A stretch of 64,000 nt of DNA from contig NZ_PNYB01000008.1 in assembly GCF_002879855.1 (NCBI RefSeq), forward strand, positions 202,958-266,957, in the 5' to 3' direction. Positions 42,708-51,275 of this stretch are shown here, piece by piece. Made by a program: the position numbers and the translations under genes. The notes below the pieces were generated by a model, which saw only the letters and a program-made list of their open reading frames with translations, was not told the origin of the DNA and ran no database searches. This DNA is from Trinickia soli. Its GTDB lineage: Bacteria; Pseudomonadota; Gammaproteobacteria; Burkholderiales; Burkholderiaceae. How positions within the stretch are numbered: the stretch's first letter is position 1; each line of letters begins with the position of its first letter.

Positions 42708-43426
42708 CGGACCACCTCCGAATCGAGAGAAGCGCGCAATCCTGGACGTTCACGTTGAACCGTCCCGACAAGATGAATGCGTTGAACGCGCCGCTTGTCG
42801 AAGCGCTGTTGCAGGGCGTGGACGATGCGCATGCGAGTGGCGCCAGAATGCTCGTATTCCAGGGCGAGGGAAGGAACTTCAGCGCGGGATTCGATCAGGG
42901 TGACCTCAATAGCCAGAGCGACGCTGACCTGCTATTGCGCCTGGTGAGGGTCGAGGCATTGCTTCATCTCGTCGCGTCGTCCCCTTGTCTGACGGTCGCG
43001 TTCGCCCATGGACGCAACTTCGGCGCCGGCGTCGATCTCTTTGCGGCTTGCCGGCATCGTTATAGCGCGGCCGATGCAAGTTTCCGGATGCCAGGCTTGC
43101 GCTTTGGCCTTGTGCTGGGCACGAGGCGCTTTGGCGACATCGTCGGCTATGCAAAGGCTCGCGAAATTCTCGAACAGACCCGGCAGATCAGCGCAACGGA
43201 GGCGGCGGATATTGGCCTCGTCACGAGGCTGGTCGAAGCAGACGGACGTGCCGATGCAGTCGCCGAAGCGCTGCAGGTTGCCACACTGCTTGATCCGGCG
43301 ACGCAACAGCACCTGTATCGGGTACTGGAAAGCGGGCGGCCGGATCAGGATCTCGCCGATCTGGTTCGGTCCGCGTCGCGCCCCGGACTCAAATCGCGCC
43401 TCCTCGCGTACGTGAGCGAGCGCTAA
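42704..43426 (+). CDS. enoyl-CoA hydratase/isomerase family protein
   Basis: A 240-residue crotonase-fold protein. It shows WTFTLNRPDKMNALNA at the start, the oxyanion-hole segment GEGRNFSAGFDQGD near residues 53-66 and a second segment AHGRNFGAGVDLFAACRHR near 101-119. The usual catalytic Glu of the PExxLGL region is not obvious (MPGLRFGLVLGTRRF), so an isomerase, hydrolase or lyase activity is as likely as hydration. It is coupled to the CoA transferase gene and ends the cluster. The inverted pair CCAGT/ACTGG with intervening T residues at 43431-43445 may be a weak terminator. Confidence 0.86.
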   Translation: MTDHLRIERSAQSWTFTLNRPDKMNALNAPLVEALLQGVDDAHASGARMLVFQGEGRNFSAGFDQGDLNSQSDADLLLRLVRVEALLHLVASSPCLTVAFAHGRNFGAGVDLFAACRHRYSAADASFRMPGLRFGLVLGTRRFGDIVGYAKAREILEQTRQISATEAADIGLVTRLVEADGRADAVAEALQVATLLDPATQQHLYRVLESGRPDQDLADLVRSASRPGLKSRLLAYVSER

Positions 43427-43619
43427 TGCGCCAGTTTTTTACTGGTAACCAATGAAAACAAAAGCTGCTCTGCAGCGGTATCACTCGCGTGGAAGAGCCC
43501 GAAGTCGCGCCGGGTCAAGGGCCCGAGGTCACTACATGCAAAGATTGCAGACAAGCACGCTGCGACCTCACCCGCCCTCTGTTCCTACGCCGGCTGTTCA
43601 CCCAAGCCGACGTCGCGAT

Positions 43620-44957
43620 TCACTGTGGCAAGGTGGCCGTCTTCTTCACGCCTGCCATCAATGCGATGCCGCTCATCACGAGCAATCCGGCGAGCAGATA
43701 GACCGCGAGATCCATACTCCCTGTGCTCGTGCGAATCTGGCCGATTACCCACGGACTCACGATCCCACTGGTAATGCCAATGCTGCTGATGAGCGCAATC
43801 CCCGAGGCCGCTGCATTCCCGGAAAGATAGCTGGCCGGCACGGCCCAGAAAATCGGCAGCGCCGCGAAAATGAGGGCTGATGCGACCGAAAGGATAGCGA
43901 GCATCGCCGCAAAGCTGCTCAGATGCAGGGTCAGCGCCGCCAACGCCATGCCTCCGCCAATGGTGCAGAAGGCGAAGTGATGACGGCGCTCAGCTTTGCG
44001 GTCCGAGCGTCGTGCGATCAAAACGAGTCCGACCGCACCGATTGCATTCGGAATGACTGTGTAGAGACTGACCTGCACGACGTCCTTGATGCCGAAATCG
44101 CGGATCATCAGCGGCATCCAGAAGTTTAGGGTCAGCGACGCGCACGTCAAAGAGAAGTAGATGAACGCAAAGAGGTACACGCGCGGGTTCACGAGCGCCG
44201 CAGCGAAGCTGCGCGTGTCGTGCGCGCTCCGCGATTGAGGACCCCCGTCGTTCTGCGTACACAGCGCGACCAGCCGTCTCTTTTGCGCGTCGCTCAGCCA
44301 CCGCGCATCCTGTGGCTTGTCGACCAGATAGAAAAATGCGACGAACGCGAGCAGCAACGCCGGAGCGCCCTCTAAAGCGAACATCCACTGCCAGCCGTAC
44401 AGGCCCAATACGCCGCCCATGTCGCGCATGATCCAACCGGACATCAAGCCGCCGAGCACGCCCGCCACCGCCACACCGGCAAAGAACACCGACATGACCG
44501 CCGCACGGCGGTTCGCCGGAAACCAGTAGGTCAGATAAAGCACGATGCCAGGAAAGAAGCCCGCCTCGAACACGCCGAGCATGAAACGCATGAAATAGAA
44601 ATGCGAGGGCTTGGACACAAACATCATGCTGACCGATGCGGCGCCCCACAGCAGCATGATCCGGGTGAAGGTTCTGCGAGCGCCGTACTTCGCCAGTAGC
44701 ATGTTGCTTGGCACCTCGCACAGCACGTAGCCGATGTAAAAGACTGCGGCGCCCAGGCCATACATCGCGTCGCTGAACCCGAGGTCGTGCTTCATCTGCA
44801 ACTGCGCAAAGCCGATATTGATTCGGTCCAGAAACGATACGACATAGCAAACGAACAGAAATGGAATCGTGCGCCAGGCGGCTTTGACGAACAGTTGGTT
44901 GTCATCCGCCGTCGCATGCGACACACGTGACGAACCGAGTTCGAGGCTGTTTTGCAT
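43620..44957 (-). CDS. MFS transporter, anion:cation symporter type
   Basis: A 445-residue inner-membrane permease of the ACS (phthalate/tartrate/hexuronate) branch. It has twelve membrane segments; landmarks are YVVSFLDRINIGFAQLQM, CEVPSNMLLAKYGARR and GVFEAGFFPGIVLYLTYWF, typical of this branch. The start at 44957 (MQNSLELGSS) has GGAGA 8 bases upstream; a longer form from 45038 has no such support. It lies downstream of the metallo-beta-lactamase-fold gene on the same strand and away from the IclR pair, so all four may form one regulatory unit. Confidence 0.87.
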   Translation of the reverse strand: MQNSLELGSSRVSHATADDNQLFVKAAWRTIPFLFVCYVVSFLDRINIGFAQLQMKHDLGFSDAMYGLGAAVFYIGYVLCEVPSNMLLAKYGARRTFTRIMLLWGAASVSMMFVSKPSHFYFMRFMLGVFEAGFFPGIVLYLTYWFPANRRAAVMSVFFAGVAVAGVLGGLMSGWIMRDMGGVLGLYGWQWMFALEGAPALLLAFVAFFYLVDKPQDARWLSDAQKRRLVALCTQNDGGPQSRSAHDTRSFAAALVNPRVYLFAFIYFSLTCASLTLNFWMPLMIRDFGIKDVVQVSLYTVIPNAIGAVGLVLIARRSDRKAERRHHFAFCTIGGGMALAALTLHLSSFAAMLAILSVASALIFAALPIFWAVPASYLSGNAAASGIALISSIGITSGIVSPWVIGQIRTSTGSMDLAVYLLAGLLVMSGIALMAGVKKTATLPQ

Positions 44958-45082
44958 TTGCTGTCTCCGTGGCGCCGCTCCTACCAGAGCGGATCGCGCG
45001 TCTTCAGGTGTCTTGCGCACCCTGTTTGGTTCATTCAAAAAGTAGGGTCCTGCGCGGGACCCTTCCTACAACGCAGTTTCGT

Positions 45083-46042
45083 TCAGTCCTGAAGCGCACT
45101 CCACATCTCTTTGTCGCGCTGCGCTGTCCAGATACGCGGATGCGTGATGCCGCTTGCTTCGTCATAGGCGCGCGACACGTCGAAAGGCAGGCAATGCTCA
45201 TAGATGAAGACCTGACCGAACTTCGGGTCCATCGTCTTGCGAGTCAGCGCCATCGCGCCCTTCAGATCGAGCTTTTCCGCAACGGCGTCACGGCCCGCTT
45301 GCAGCAGTGTCGTGACGAAGTCCTTCGTGTAGTCGAGACCCTTGTTCACTTCGGCCTGCGACAGCAGAGCGGGCCCTCTGCCCGGTACGAGCTTGTCCGC
45401 CTTCAGTGCGCGCAGCGCTTCCAACGTCGCCGGCCATTGCTCGAGTTGGGCATCGCCGCAGTAGCAGGCTGCGTCGTATTCGACGAGGTCACCCGAAAAC
45501 AGCACTTTTTGCGACGGCAGCCAGACGACCGCATCACCCTTCGTATGGCCCGCACCCAGATGCGCAATCTTCACTTCGAGCTTGCCGAGCCACAACGTAA
45601 TTTCCCTTTCGAAAACGAGCGTCGGCCATGTCAGCCCCGGCACGGTCTCGACGCCCGCGAACAGACGCGGAAACCGCTCGATCTCCGATTTCATGTCCTG
45701 CTCGCCGCGCTCCACGATCATCTCGTAGGTCCCGCGGCTCGCGATAACCTGCTGCGCGCCTTCCTTGAAGTACGCCGATGCGCCGAGCACACGGACCGCA
45801 TGGTAGTGCGACAACACCACGTACTTGATCGGCTTGTCGGTCACACTGCGAATCTTTCCGATGAGATCCTGTGCCATCGCGGGCGTCGCGGTCGTATCCA
45901 CGATGAGGACGCCGTCGTCGCCGATGATGACGCCCGAATTCGGATCTCCTTCCGCCGTGTACGCCCATGCGTTTTCGGACAACTGCGTGAAGGTGATCTT
46001 TTTTTCTTCGAGGTCTGCCTGCGATGCGAATGCTTTGGTCAC
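45083..46042 (-). CDS. metallo-beta-lactamase-fold hydrolase with altered second metal site
   Basis: A 319-residue protein. The start is GTG at 46042 with GGAGA 6 bases upstream. The MBL fold is clear (GVLIVDTTATPAMAQDLI, LSHYHAVRVLGASAY, GHTKGDAVVWLP, LFSGDLVEY). The usual HxHxDH motif reads HYHAVR, and the usual PGHGP reads PGRGP. The site 1 ligands (two His plus the His of GHTKGD) and the bridging Asp remain, but the site 2 Asp, His and His are replaced. It probably binds one metal. The reaction is unknown; a hydrolase for a lactone or thioester of the adjacent pathway is possible. Confidence 0.82.
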   Translation of the reverse strand: MTKAFASQADLEEKKITFTQLSENAWAYTAEGDPNSGVIIGDDGVLIVDTTATPAMAQDLIGKIRSVTDKPIKYVVLSHYHAVRVLGASAYFKEGAQQVIASRGTYEMIVERGEQDMKSEIERFPRLFAGVETVPGLTWPTLVFEREITLWLGKLEVKIAHLGAGHTKGDAVVWLPSQKVLFSGDLVEYDAACYCGDAQLEQWPATLEALRALKADKLVPGRGPALLSQAEVNKGLDYTKDFVTTLLQAGRDAVAEKLDLKGAMALTRKTMDPKFGQVFIYEHCLPFDVSRAYDEASGITHPRIWTAQRDKEMWSALQD

Positions 46043-46219
46043 GTCTGTCTCCGGTGAATCAACGATGGATGCTTCATCGTCACGTCGCACGCTAAATTTG
46101 TCAATGGCTAACTTTGTTGCTATACGAAAACTTCGGGAAAATCCTCATGTCCGACGCGATCCCCCAAATGGGTTACGATCGAGCACCATGGTGTAAGCCT
46201 GTAGGAGCGAACTTCACAA

Positions 46220-47035
46220 TTGAAAGAAGCAACCTCAAAAGCGCAACGAGGCATTCAGAGCGTCGAAGTCGCCGGACGCATCCTTGAAGCGCTCGTATCG
46301 CGGCGCGAGCCGCTGCCACTGAGTGAATTGGCGTCTGCTGCCGGTCTTTCGACAGCGCAGGCCCACACCTATCTGGTCAGCCTCACGAAGCTTGGTCTCG
46401 TAAAACGCGACGCTTTGACCAACTACTATGAGCCTGGGCCGCTTTCGCTGCGGCTGGGCCTGATGCACGTCGAGGAACAACCGGCTTATCGCGTCGCAAT
46501 GCCCTATGCGATGCAGCTGGCCGAGCGCACCGGCTTTAGCGTGGCTCTCTGTATCGCCGGCGCACAGGGGCCGACGATCGTCCGTTACGAGCGCGGCGGC
46601 AATCCGCTGCACGTCAACCTGCACGTCGGCACCGTTATGTCGCTGGAGACCACGTCGACCGGCCGCGTGTTCAAGGCTTTTCTCGACGCGGACGAACTCG
46701 CCGTCATGATGGAGCGCCAGGGCCTTGGCCAGCCAAGCGCGATCGCCCACGATCCTTCATCGGGCGTGTCCCTGCGGGAGAAGCAGCAGACCAGCCTCGA
46801 AGCGATCCGGCGACGCCGCCTGGCACGCAGCGTCGACATGCCAAGTCCCGGCATCAGCAGCATGAGCACCCCGATACTCGACGCAAACGGCAGGATCTTG
46901 CTCGCGCTGACCGTCATCGGGCCATCCGGCGCGATGGACGTCGGCTGGAGCGGAGCGATTGCTCGCGAGATGAGCGAAATCGCCGGCCTAATCACTCAAG
47001 CCCTGCCTCACAGGACGCTGACCCATGCCATCTGA
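46220..47035 (+). CDS. IclR-family regulator (first of tandem pair)
   Basis: A 271-residue regulator. The N-terminal winged helix is at about residues 8-68 (GIQSVEVAGRILEAL, then LSELASAAGLSTAQAHTYL) and a GAF-like effector domain follows, with GTVMSLETTSTGRVFKAF near residue 135 and the late PGISSMSTPILDANG. The start is TTG at 46220, the only codon that fits the family length; AGGAG lies 12 bases upstream, a little far. It is divergent from the MBL-fold gene. Its 3' end overlaps the next IclR gene by 11 bases. Confidence 0.85.
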   Translation: MKEATSKAQRGIQSVEVAGRILEALVSRREPLPLSELASAAGLSTAQAHTYLVSLTKLGLVKRDALTNYYEPGPLSLRLGLMHVEEQPAYRVAMPYAMQLAERTGFSVALCIAGAQGPTIVRYERGGNPLHVNLHVGTVMSLETTSTGRVFKAFLDADELAVMMERQGLGQPSAIAHDPSSGVSLREKQQTSLEAIRRRRLARSVDMPSPGISSMSTPILDANGRILLALTVIGPSGAMDVGWSGAIAREMSEIAGLITQALPHRTLTHAI

Positions 47036-47861
47036 TTCCACCGCCGTCCCGCACGTCGCCACGGGACCGGCAGAGGCCAAAGCACAGCGCGGCATCAATG
47101 CGCTGGATAGTACCGGCGAACTTTTGACGGCGCTTGCAGCAGCCGGCCAACCGCTCAGTCTGCGCGATCTCGCGGCCGCGGCTGGCATGCCACCCGCGAA
47201 AGCGTTTCCTCACCTCGTAAGCCTGCAGAAGATCGGCCTGCTGTTGCGCAACGACGACGGCTGCTTCGCGGCTGGGCCGCTCGCGTTCCAACTGGGGTTG
47301 ATCGCGCTGCAACGTCTATCGCCGACACGTGATGCCGAGCCGGAAATCGTCTCTCTAGCCGCGTCGACCGAACTCACGGTTGCCGCGTCGACGTTGGGGC
47401 CAGTGGGTCCCACCGTGATCCGGTTGGAAGAGTCGGCACGACCGCAACACATCAGCCTACGTGTCGGCACCGTCCTGTCCCTCGTCAATACCGCAATTGG
47501 ACGCGTGTTCGCCGCGCATATGACGGAAGACGCCCTGAAAGGATTTCTGGTTCATGAGCCGATCAGGCTTGCAGGAGATGCGACTGCGCCAACTATTTCT
47601 CGCGCCTATCGCACGCGCTTGCGCCATATCCGCGAGACGGGTATTGACGAAGCTTTCGATACACCCGTGCCCGGCATCAGCGCACTAGCCGCCCCTGTCT
47701 TCGATCATACGGGCACCGTTCGGCTGGTGATCGCGGTCATTGGACCGTCAAGCGGTTTCGATCGCGACCCCCACGGCGCGATCGGTCGTGCCCTGCTAGG
47801 CGCGACGCAGCGGCTGTCGTGGCGCTTTGGGCTGCTCACGCCCAAGTCAGCCCTGGATTGA
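47025..47861 (+). CDS. IclR-family regulator (second of tandem pair)
   Basis: A 278-residue paralogue of the preceding gene. Shared features are the opening KAQRGINALDSTGELL, the turn LAAAAGMPPAKAFPHLVSL, HISLRVGTVLSLVNTAIGRVF and PGISALAAPVFDHTG. The two are only moderately alike, so the duplication is old. It starts within the end of the first gene in another frame, so expression is likely coupled. The tandem pair could form a mixed dimer or respond to two effectors. The nearest structural genes are the divergent MBL-fold and MFS genes. Confidence 0.85.
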   Translation: MPSDSTAVPHVATGPAEAKAQRGINALDSTGELLTALAAAGQPLSLRDLAAAAGMPPAKAFPHLVSLQKIGLLLRNDDGCFAAGPLAFQLGLIALQRLSPTRDAEPEIVSLAASTELTVAASTLGPVGPTVIRLEESARPQHISLRVGTVLSLVNTAIGRVFAAHMTEDALKGFLVHEPIRLAGDATAPTISRAYRTRLRHIRETGIDEAFDTPVPGISALAAPVFDHTGTVRLVIAVIGPSSGFDRDPHGAIGRALLGATQRLSWRFGLLTPKSALD

Positions 47862-48238
47862 GCGAGCGGAAGTCACGCGCCTGCGTCGGATCAGTCCTGC
47901 GCACTGCTGGTCATACCCGAGCGAGCCTTGAAAAATGCCTCTTTGAGTACGTCGATATCGCCGACGTGATTCGCGAGCAACAAGATGAGCTTTGCATTTA
48001 GCGCATGACTATCGGCGTCGCAATCAAAGCGCCGGTAGCGTCGATCAATAAAGTCCGCCTGTTCATCGCAACTATCCGTACGTTGCCCCAGCCGCCGTAT
48101 CAGTCTCGGCACAGACCGATACCCTCCGTAGTGCTTGCCCAAAGAGTGGCTGAAAACGAACACCTGTAGTTGATTTGCATCAAGTGCGGGGCGACCGGGC
48201 GGTAACAGGATAGAACTCTCGCGAACCGGAGGTGACCC
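47862..48238. other. intergenic stretch, doubtful small frame only
   Basis: About 375 bases. A 90-codon frame on the minus strand (47891-48163, GTG start) reads DIDVLKEAFFKARSG near its end, but it has no Shine-Dalgarno and no family I recognise. GGAGGTGAC at the right end serves the next gene. Confidence 0.4.
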
Positions 48239-48715
48239 ATGGACGACCAGCTCAAGGAAAAGATCCTGTCATTGCTGGATCAGCACCGAATCATGACGAT
48301 CGCCACAGTAAGACCGGACGGCTGGCCACAGGCGACGACCGTTGGCTATGTGAGCGAGGGACTTACGCTCTACTTCCTTTGCGGTTTGGAAAGTCAGAAG
48401 GCAGCCAATCTCGCCCTCAACGACCGGGTGTCACTCACGATCGACCACGACACCTCGGATCTGATGGCGATTACCGGTTTGTCGATGGCCGCACACGCAC
48501 AACCGGTGACCGATCGCGCCGAAGCCGAGAAGGTTCTGCGCATGCTGCCGCTGAAGTATCCGGACATGCACGCGCTGCCAATGCCGATGCCGTCTCCAGA
48601 CCAGGTGCGGATATTTCGCGTTGTTCCGACAGTCATATCCGTACTCGATTATTCGCAAGGCTTCGGGCATACCGATCTTTGTACTTGCGAATTTCCACCC
48701 ATCTCGGAATCGTAA
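48239..48715 (+). CDS. pyridoxamine 5'-phosphate oxidase-like flavin-binding protein
   Basis: A 158-residue split-barrel protein of the PPOX family. MTIATVRPDGWPQATTVGYV near residues 19-38 is the typical first strand pair, and SQKAANLALNDRVSLTI near 62-78 is the second landmark. It probably binds FMN or F420-like or heme cofactors and reduces a small molecule. GGAGGTGACCC precedes the ATG at 48239. A membrane-protein gene starts 22 bases downstream, so they may be co-transcribed. Confidence 0.82.
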   Translation: MDDQLKEKILSLLDQHRIMTIATVRPDGWPQATTVGYVSEGLTLYFLCGLESQKAANLALNDRVSLTIDHDTSDLMAITGLSMAAHAQPVTDRAEAEKVLRMLPLKYPDMHALPMPMPSPDQVRIFRVVPTVISVLDYSQGFGHTDLCTCEFPPISES

Positions 48716-48737
48716 ACTTCCCTGACGCGGTGTTCAC

Positions 48738-49172
48738 ATGGCCACCCCCAGGTGGGCAACCTGCGCCAAAGCGGGCTACCTTTACGCATCGATCGTCTTG
48801 GCGGTCGGCTTCTTTTTCGGAACGATTCGCACGCTGCTCATTGCGCCGCGCCTGGGTGAGACAACGGCCGTATCGCTCGAAGCGCCGTTTATGCTTGTCG
48901 TGAGTTGGAACCTGTCGCGCTGGAGCGCAAGAAGGTACAAGATGCTCACAGATACCAACGAGGCGTTGCTGATGGGCGCAATCGCCTTAGCCATATTGAC
49001 GCTTGTGGAGTTGGGCACTGCCGCACTTCTGTTCAGAGAGACTGCGCTCGAGTACTTTTCAGGCCTATGGTCCGTGCCCGGTGCGATCGGGCTCGCAGCC
49101 CAACTGTGCTTTGCGGCCTTTCCATTTCTGCAGGCGATCGGTCGACAAACCAAATCCCATAAGGCCCCATGA
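48738..49172 (+). CDS. small four-helix membrane protein, function unknown
   Basis: A 144-residue protein with four hydrophobic segments at about residues 13-36, 47-58, 76-98 and 112-132 (for example GYLYASIVLAVGFFFGTIR and LLMGAIALAILTLVELGTA). I recognise no domain. It has no signal peptide beyond the first membrane segment. Codon use resembles its neighbours, and it begins 22 bases after the PPOX-type gene. It could anchor or serve that protein; this is inference from position. Confidence 0.65.
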   Translation: MATPRWATCAKAGYLYASIVLAVGFFFGTIRTLLIAPRLGETTAVSLEAPFMLVVSWNLSRWSARRYKMLTDTNEALLMGAIALAILTLVELGTAALLFRETALEYFSGLWSVPGAIGLAAQLCFAAFPFLQAIGRQTKSHKAP

Positions 49173-49283
49173 AAGACTTTTATGGAATGCGGCTATCAAC
49201 TACCTGATTGCCACGCCGATGACGATAGCCTGAGAGACGGCAGGGAGGCTCATGGAGCACCGCTCAGCGAAAGCGCGCGCCGC

Positions 49284-49424
49284 TCAGTAGGAGTAAAAGC
49301 CCTGCTTGGTTTTGCGGCCGAGATAGCCCGCCTCGACCATCTCTCGGAGCAAGGGCGCGGGCCGATACTTCGTATCGTTGAGGTCGCGGTAAATCACCTC
49401 CATGACACTGCGATATTCTCGTCG
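49284..49424 (-). pseudogene. C-terminal remnant of 3-hydroxyacyl-CoA dehydrogenase
   Basis: Reading the minus strand upward from the stop at 49284-49286, the frame ends [17 protein letters not shown]. Before that it reads [19 protein letters not shown]. Both are unmistakable C-terminal motifs of 3-hydroxybutyryl/3-hydroxyacyl-CoA dehydrogenases. The frame is closed by an in-frame TAG about 47 codons before the end, and the rest of the roughly 280-residue enzyme is absent here. It is too short to work. It records loss of a beta-oxidation-type gene between the PPOX/membrane pair and the LysR gene, by deletion or recombination. Confidence 0.82.
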
Positions 49425-49579
49425 AATCTACTCGATCCAGAAACGCATTGAAGGGATCTGAATTCGTCGCACGCGATCACTGATCAGTTTCGCCAGGACG
49501 TGCATCCAGAGGATGCTCATCGATCATCCCGGCATTGACGCCGGGGGATGACGGCACGCGAGAACGTCGTGGTCATTCA
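49425..49579. other. gap between remnant and LysR gene, with imperfect hairpin
   Basis: CATCCCGGC and GCCGGGGGATG around ATTGAC form a hairpin with one bulged base at about 49525-49550, facing the LysR stop. A minus-strand frame here reads LAKLISDRVRRIQIPSMR and then stops; I do not recognise it. It may be another fragment left by the rearrangement that created the remnant beside it. Confidence 0.4.
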
Positions 49580-50476
49580 TCATCGACCAGTTGTCGTGGC
49601 CGATAGCGCGTCGAGAAACGCGGATACCACCTTGCTGGGTTCACCCGCACTGGTGACCGCCATGACGCGCGCAGTAGCCGATATATCCGCGACACGGACA
49701 AAACTGACATCTGTTCGACTGCACGCCCCTACCGATTCGCCTACCAAGGAGAATCCCAGCCCCGACGCGACCATGCCCAGCGCCGTATGGATGTCATTCG
49801 CTTCATAGGCTGCGACCTTCTCAAGGCCGGCTTCTCTTAGGAGAGAGCGAGTGTGTTCTGCGAAACGACTCTGCGGATCCTTCGGATAAGCAATGAAGTC
49901 GTCATCGACGAGTTCGGCTGCGCGAATTGACTTACGTCGGCACAACCGGTGTCCGCTGGGCAACGCCACCACGAACGGCTCGTCGATGAGAGGTGTAAAC
50001 GTGAATCCGTCGAGAGGCTCGACTGCGCCCAGGTAACGCGATATTCCAACCTGTATCCGCCCATTCAGCAGTTGTTCGTACTGATGCTCCGACAACAGCG
50101 TGATCAGTTCGATCTTCACGCGAGGGTGCGTCGAACGGAATGCGCGCAGCGCCCTGGGCAGGATTGTGAAGATTGAGGATCGGGTGTAGCCGATGCTCAG
50201 AACGCCACTTCGCCCTGCGGCAACGTCTCGCGTCTCCTCCTCCAGGCCCACGGCCTCTGCAAGCAAGGCCTTGGCACGTGGGTGAAAGTATCGGCCCAGC
50301 GCAGTCAAGCTCATCGGACGCCGGGATCGGTCGAACAACTCTCCGCCGAGGTCTGATTCAAGCATGGCCAACTGCATGCTGATCGCTGTCGGCGCTACAT
50401 GCAAACGCGCTGCAGCTGCAGCTGCGCTGCCGCTGGTCACGATCTCGCAGAAATATCTGATCTGTCTCAAGTTCAT
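49580..50476 (-). CDS. LysR-family regulator divergent from twin aldolase genes
   Basis: A 298-residue regulator. The start at 50476 (MNLRQIRYFCEIVTSGSAAAA) fits the family exactly; a longer frame upstream overlaps the divergent gene and is not used. The helix-turn-helix is at residues 1-60 (ARLHVAPTAISMQLAMLE). The effector domain includes ALGMVASGLGFSLVGES near residue 245. It probably regulates the aldolase and MFS genes to its right, from a 94-base divergent promoter region. Confidence 0.85.
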   Translation of the reverse strand: MNLRQIRYFCEIVTSGSAAAAAARLHVAPTAISMQLAMLESDLGGELFDRSRRPMSLTALGRYFHPRAKALLAEAVGLEEETRDVAAGRSGVLSIGYTRSSIFTILPRALRAFRSTHPRVKIELITLLSEHQYEQLLNGRIQVGISRYLGAVEPLDGFTFTPLIDEPFVVALPSGHRLCRRKSIRAAELVDDDFIAYPKDPQSRFAEHTRSLLREAGLEKVAAYEANDIHTALGMVASGLGFSLVGESVGACSRTDVSFVRVADISATARVMAVTSAGEPSKVVSAFLDALSATTTGR

Positions 50477-50570
50477 AAAAACTGATCTTACGCTCAAAAT
50501 TCGATGTTTGATGTTGATTTTCTTGGCTTTGATAATGCGTTCGAGGCATTTGAAAACCAGGAGACGCACT

Positions 50571-51251
50571 TTGAACGCCATGAACGAACTCGCGGCAATA
50601 CTGCCCGCCGCGGCGAATCTCAGCACCGCAGAAATCTCGGACGCCTTGGACGCGCTTAGATTGCCGGGCAGCGCGCTGGGGATCGGTCACATCGCGGGTG
50701 TCACACGGATCTTCGGACCGGCCTATACCGTTCGCTATGGGCCGGTGGATCAGGCCGCCCCGGGCACCGTGGGCGATTATCTCGACGACACACCAGCCGG
50801 AGCCGTGGTGGTTCTCGATAATGCCGGGCGCACGGACTGCACTGTGTGGGGCGGCATCCTGAGCAGAATTGGCGCGCATCGCGGCATTGCGGGAACGGTG
50901 ATCAACGGTGTCTGCCGTGACACGTTCGAGGCTGATACAGCCGGCTATCCACTGTATGCCCTCGGAAGGTTCATGCGCACCGGAAAAGACCGTGTCCAGG
51001 TCGAAGCGGTGAATGCGCCGGTCAGCCTCGGGGACGTGCGGGTGGCCCCTGGCGACATCATCGCGGCCGATCAGGACGGAGTCGTCGTCGTGCCTGCCGC
51101 TCGAGCGGCGGAGGTGTTCGCGCGTGCGCTAAGCCTGCATGAGGCTGAGGAATCCATCGTGCAAGCCGCGCTCTCGGGAGCTTCGCTGGCCGAGGCCCGA
51201 CAGCAGGCGCGGTACCACACTCTTCAACGGCCCGAGCGCGCAGACGCGTGA
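50571..51251 (+). CDS. RraA/HMG-aldolase-fold protein (first of pair)
   Basis: A 226-residue member of the RraA-like class II aldolase fold, which includes 4-hydroxy-4-methyl-2-oxoglutarate and 4-carboxy-4-hydroxy-2-oxoadipate aldolases. The active-site Arg116-Asp117 pair is in INGVCRDT, and VWGGILSRIGAHRGIAG precedes it as in true aldolases. I place the start at TTG 50571 because AGGAGA lies 6 bases upstream; the ATG at 50580 would be 15 bases from it. It would split an oxo-acid to pyruvate or oxaloacetate at the end of a protocatechuate- or gallate-type meta pathway. Confidence 0.8.
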   Translation: MNAMNELAAILPAAANLSTAEISDALDALRLPGSALGIGHIAGVTRIFGPAYTVRYGPVDQAAPGTVGDYLDDTPAGAVVVLDNAGRTDCTVWGGILSRIGAHRGIAGTVINGVCRDTFEADTAGYPLYALGRFMRTGKDRVQVEAVNAPVSLGDVRVAPGDIIAADQDGVVVVPAARAAEVFARALSLHEAEESIVQAALSGASLAEARQQARYHTLQRPERADA

Positions 51252-51275
51252 GCAATTTCATTGGAGATATCCGCA

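Noticed and set aside
47891..48163. 90-codon minus-strand frame with GTG start
   Set aside because: No Shine-Dalgarno, no recognised family and unremarkable codon pattern; recorded only in the intergenic entry.
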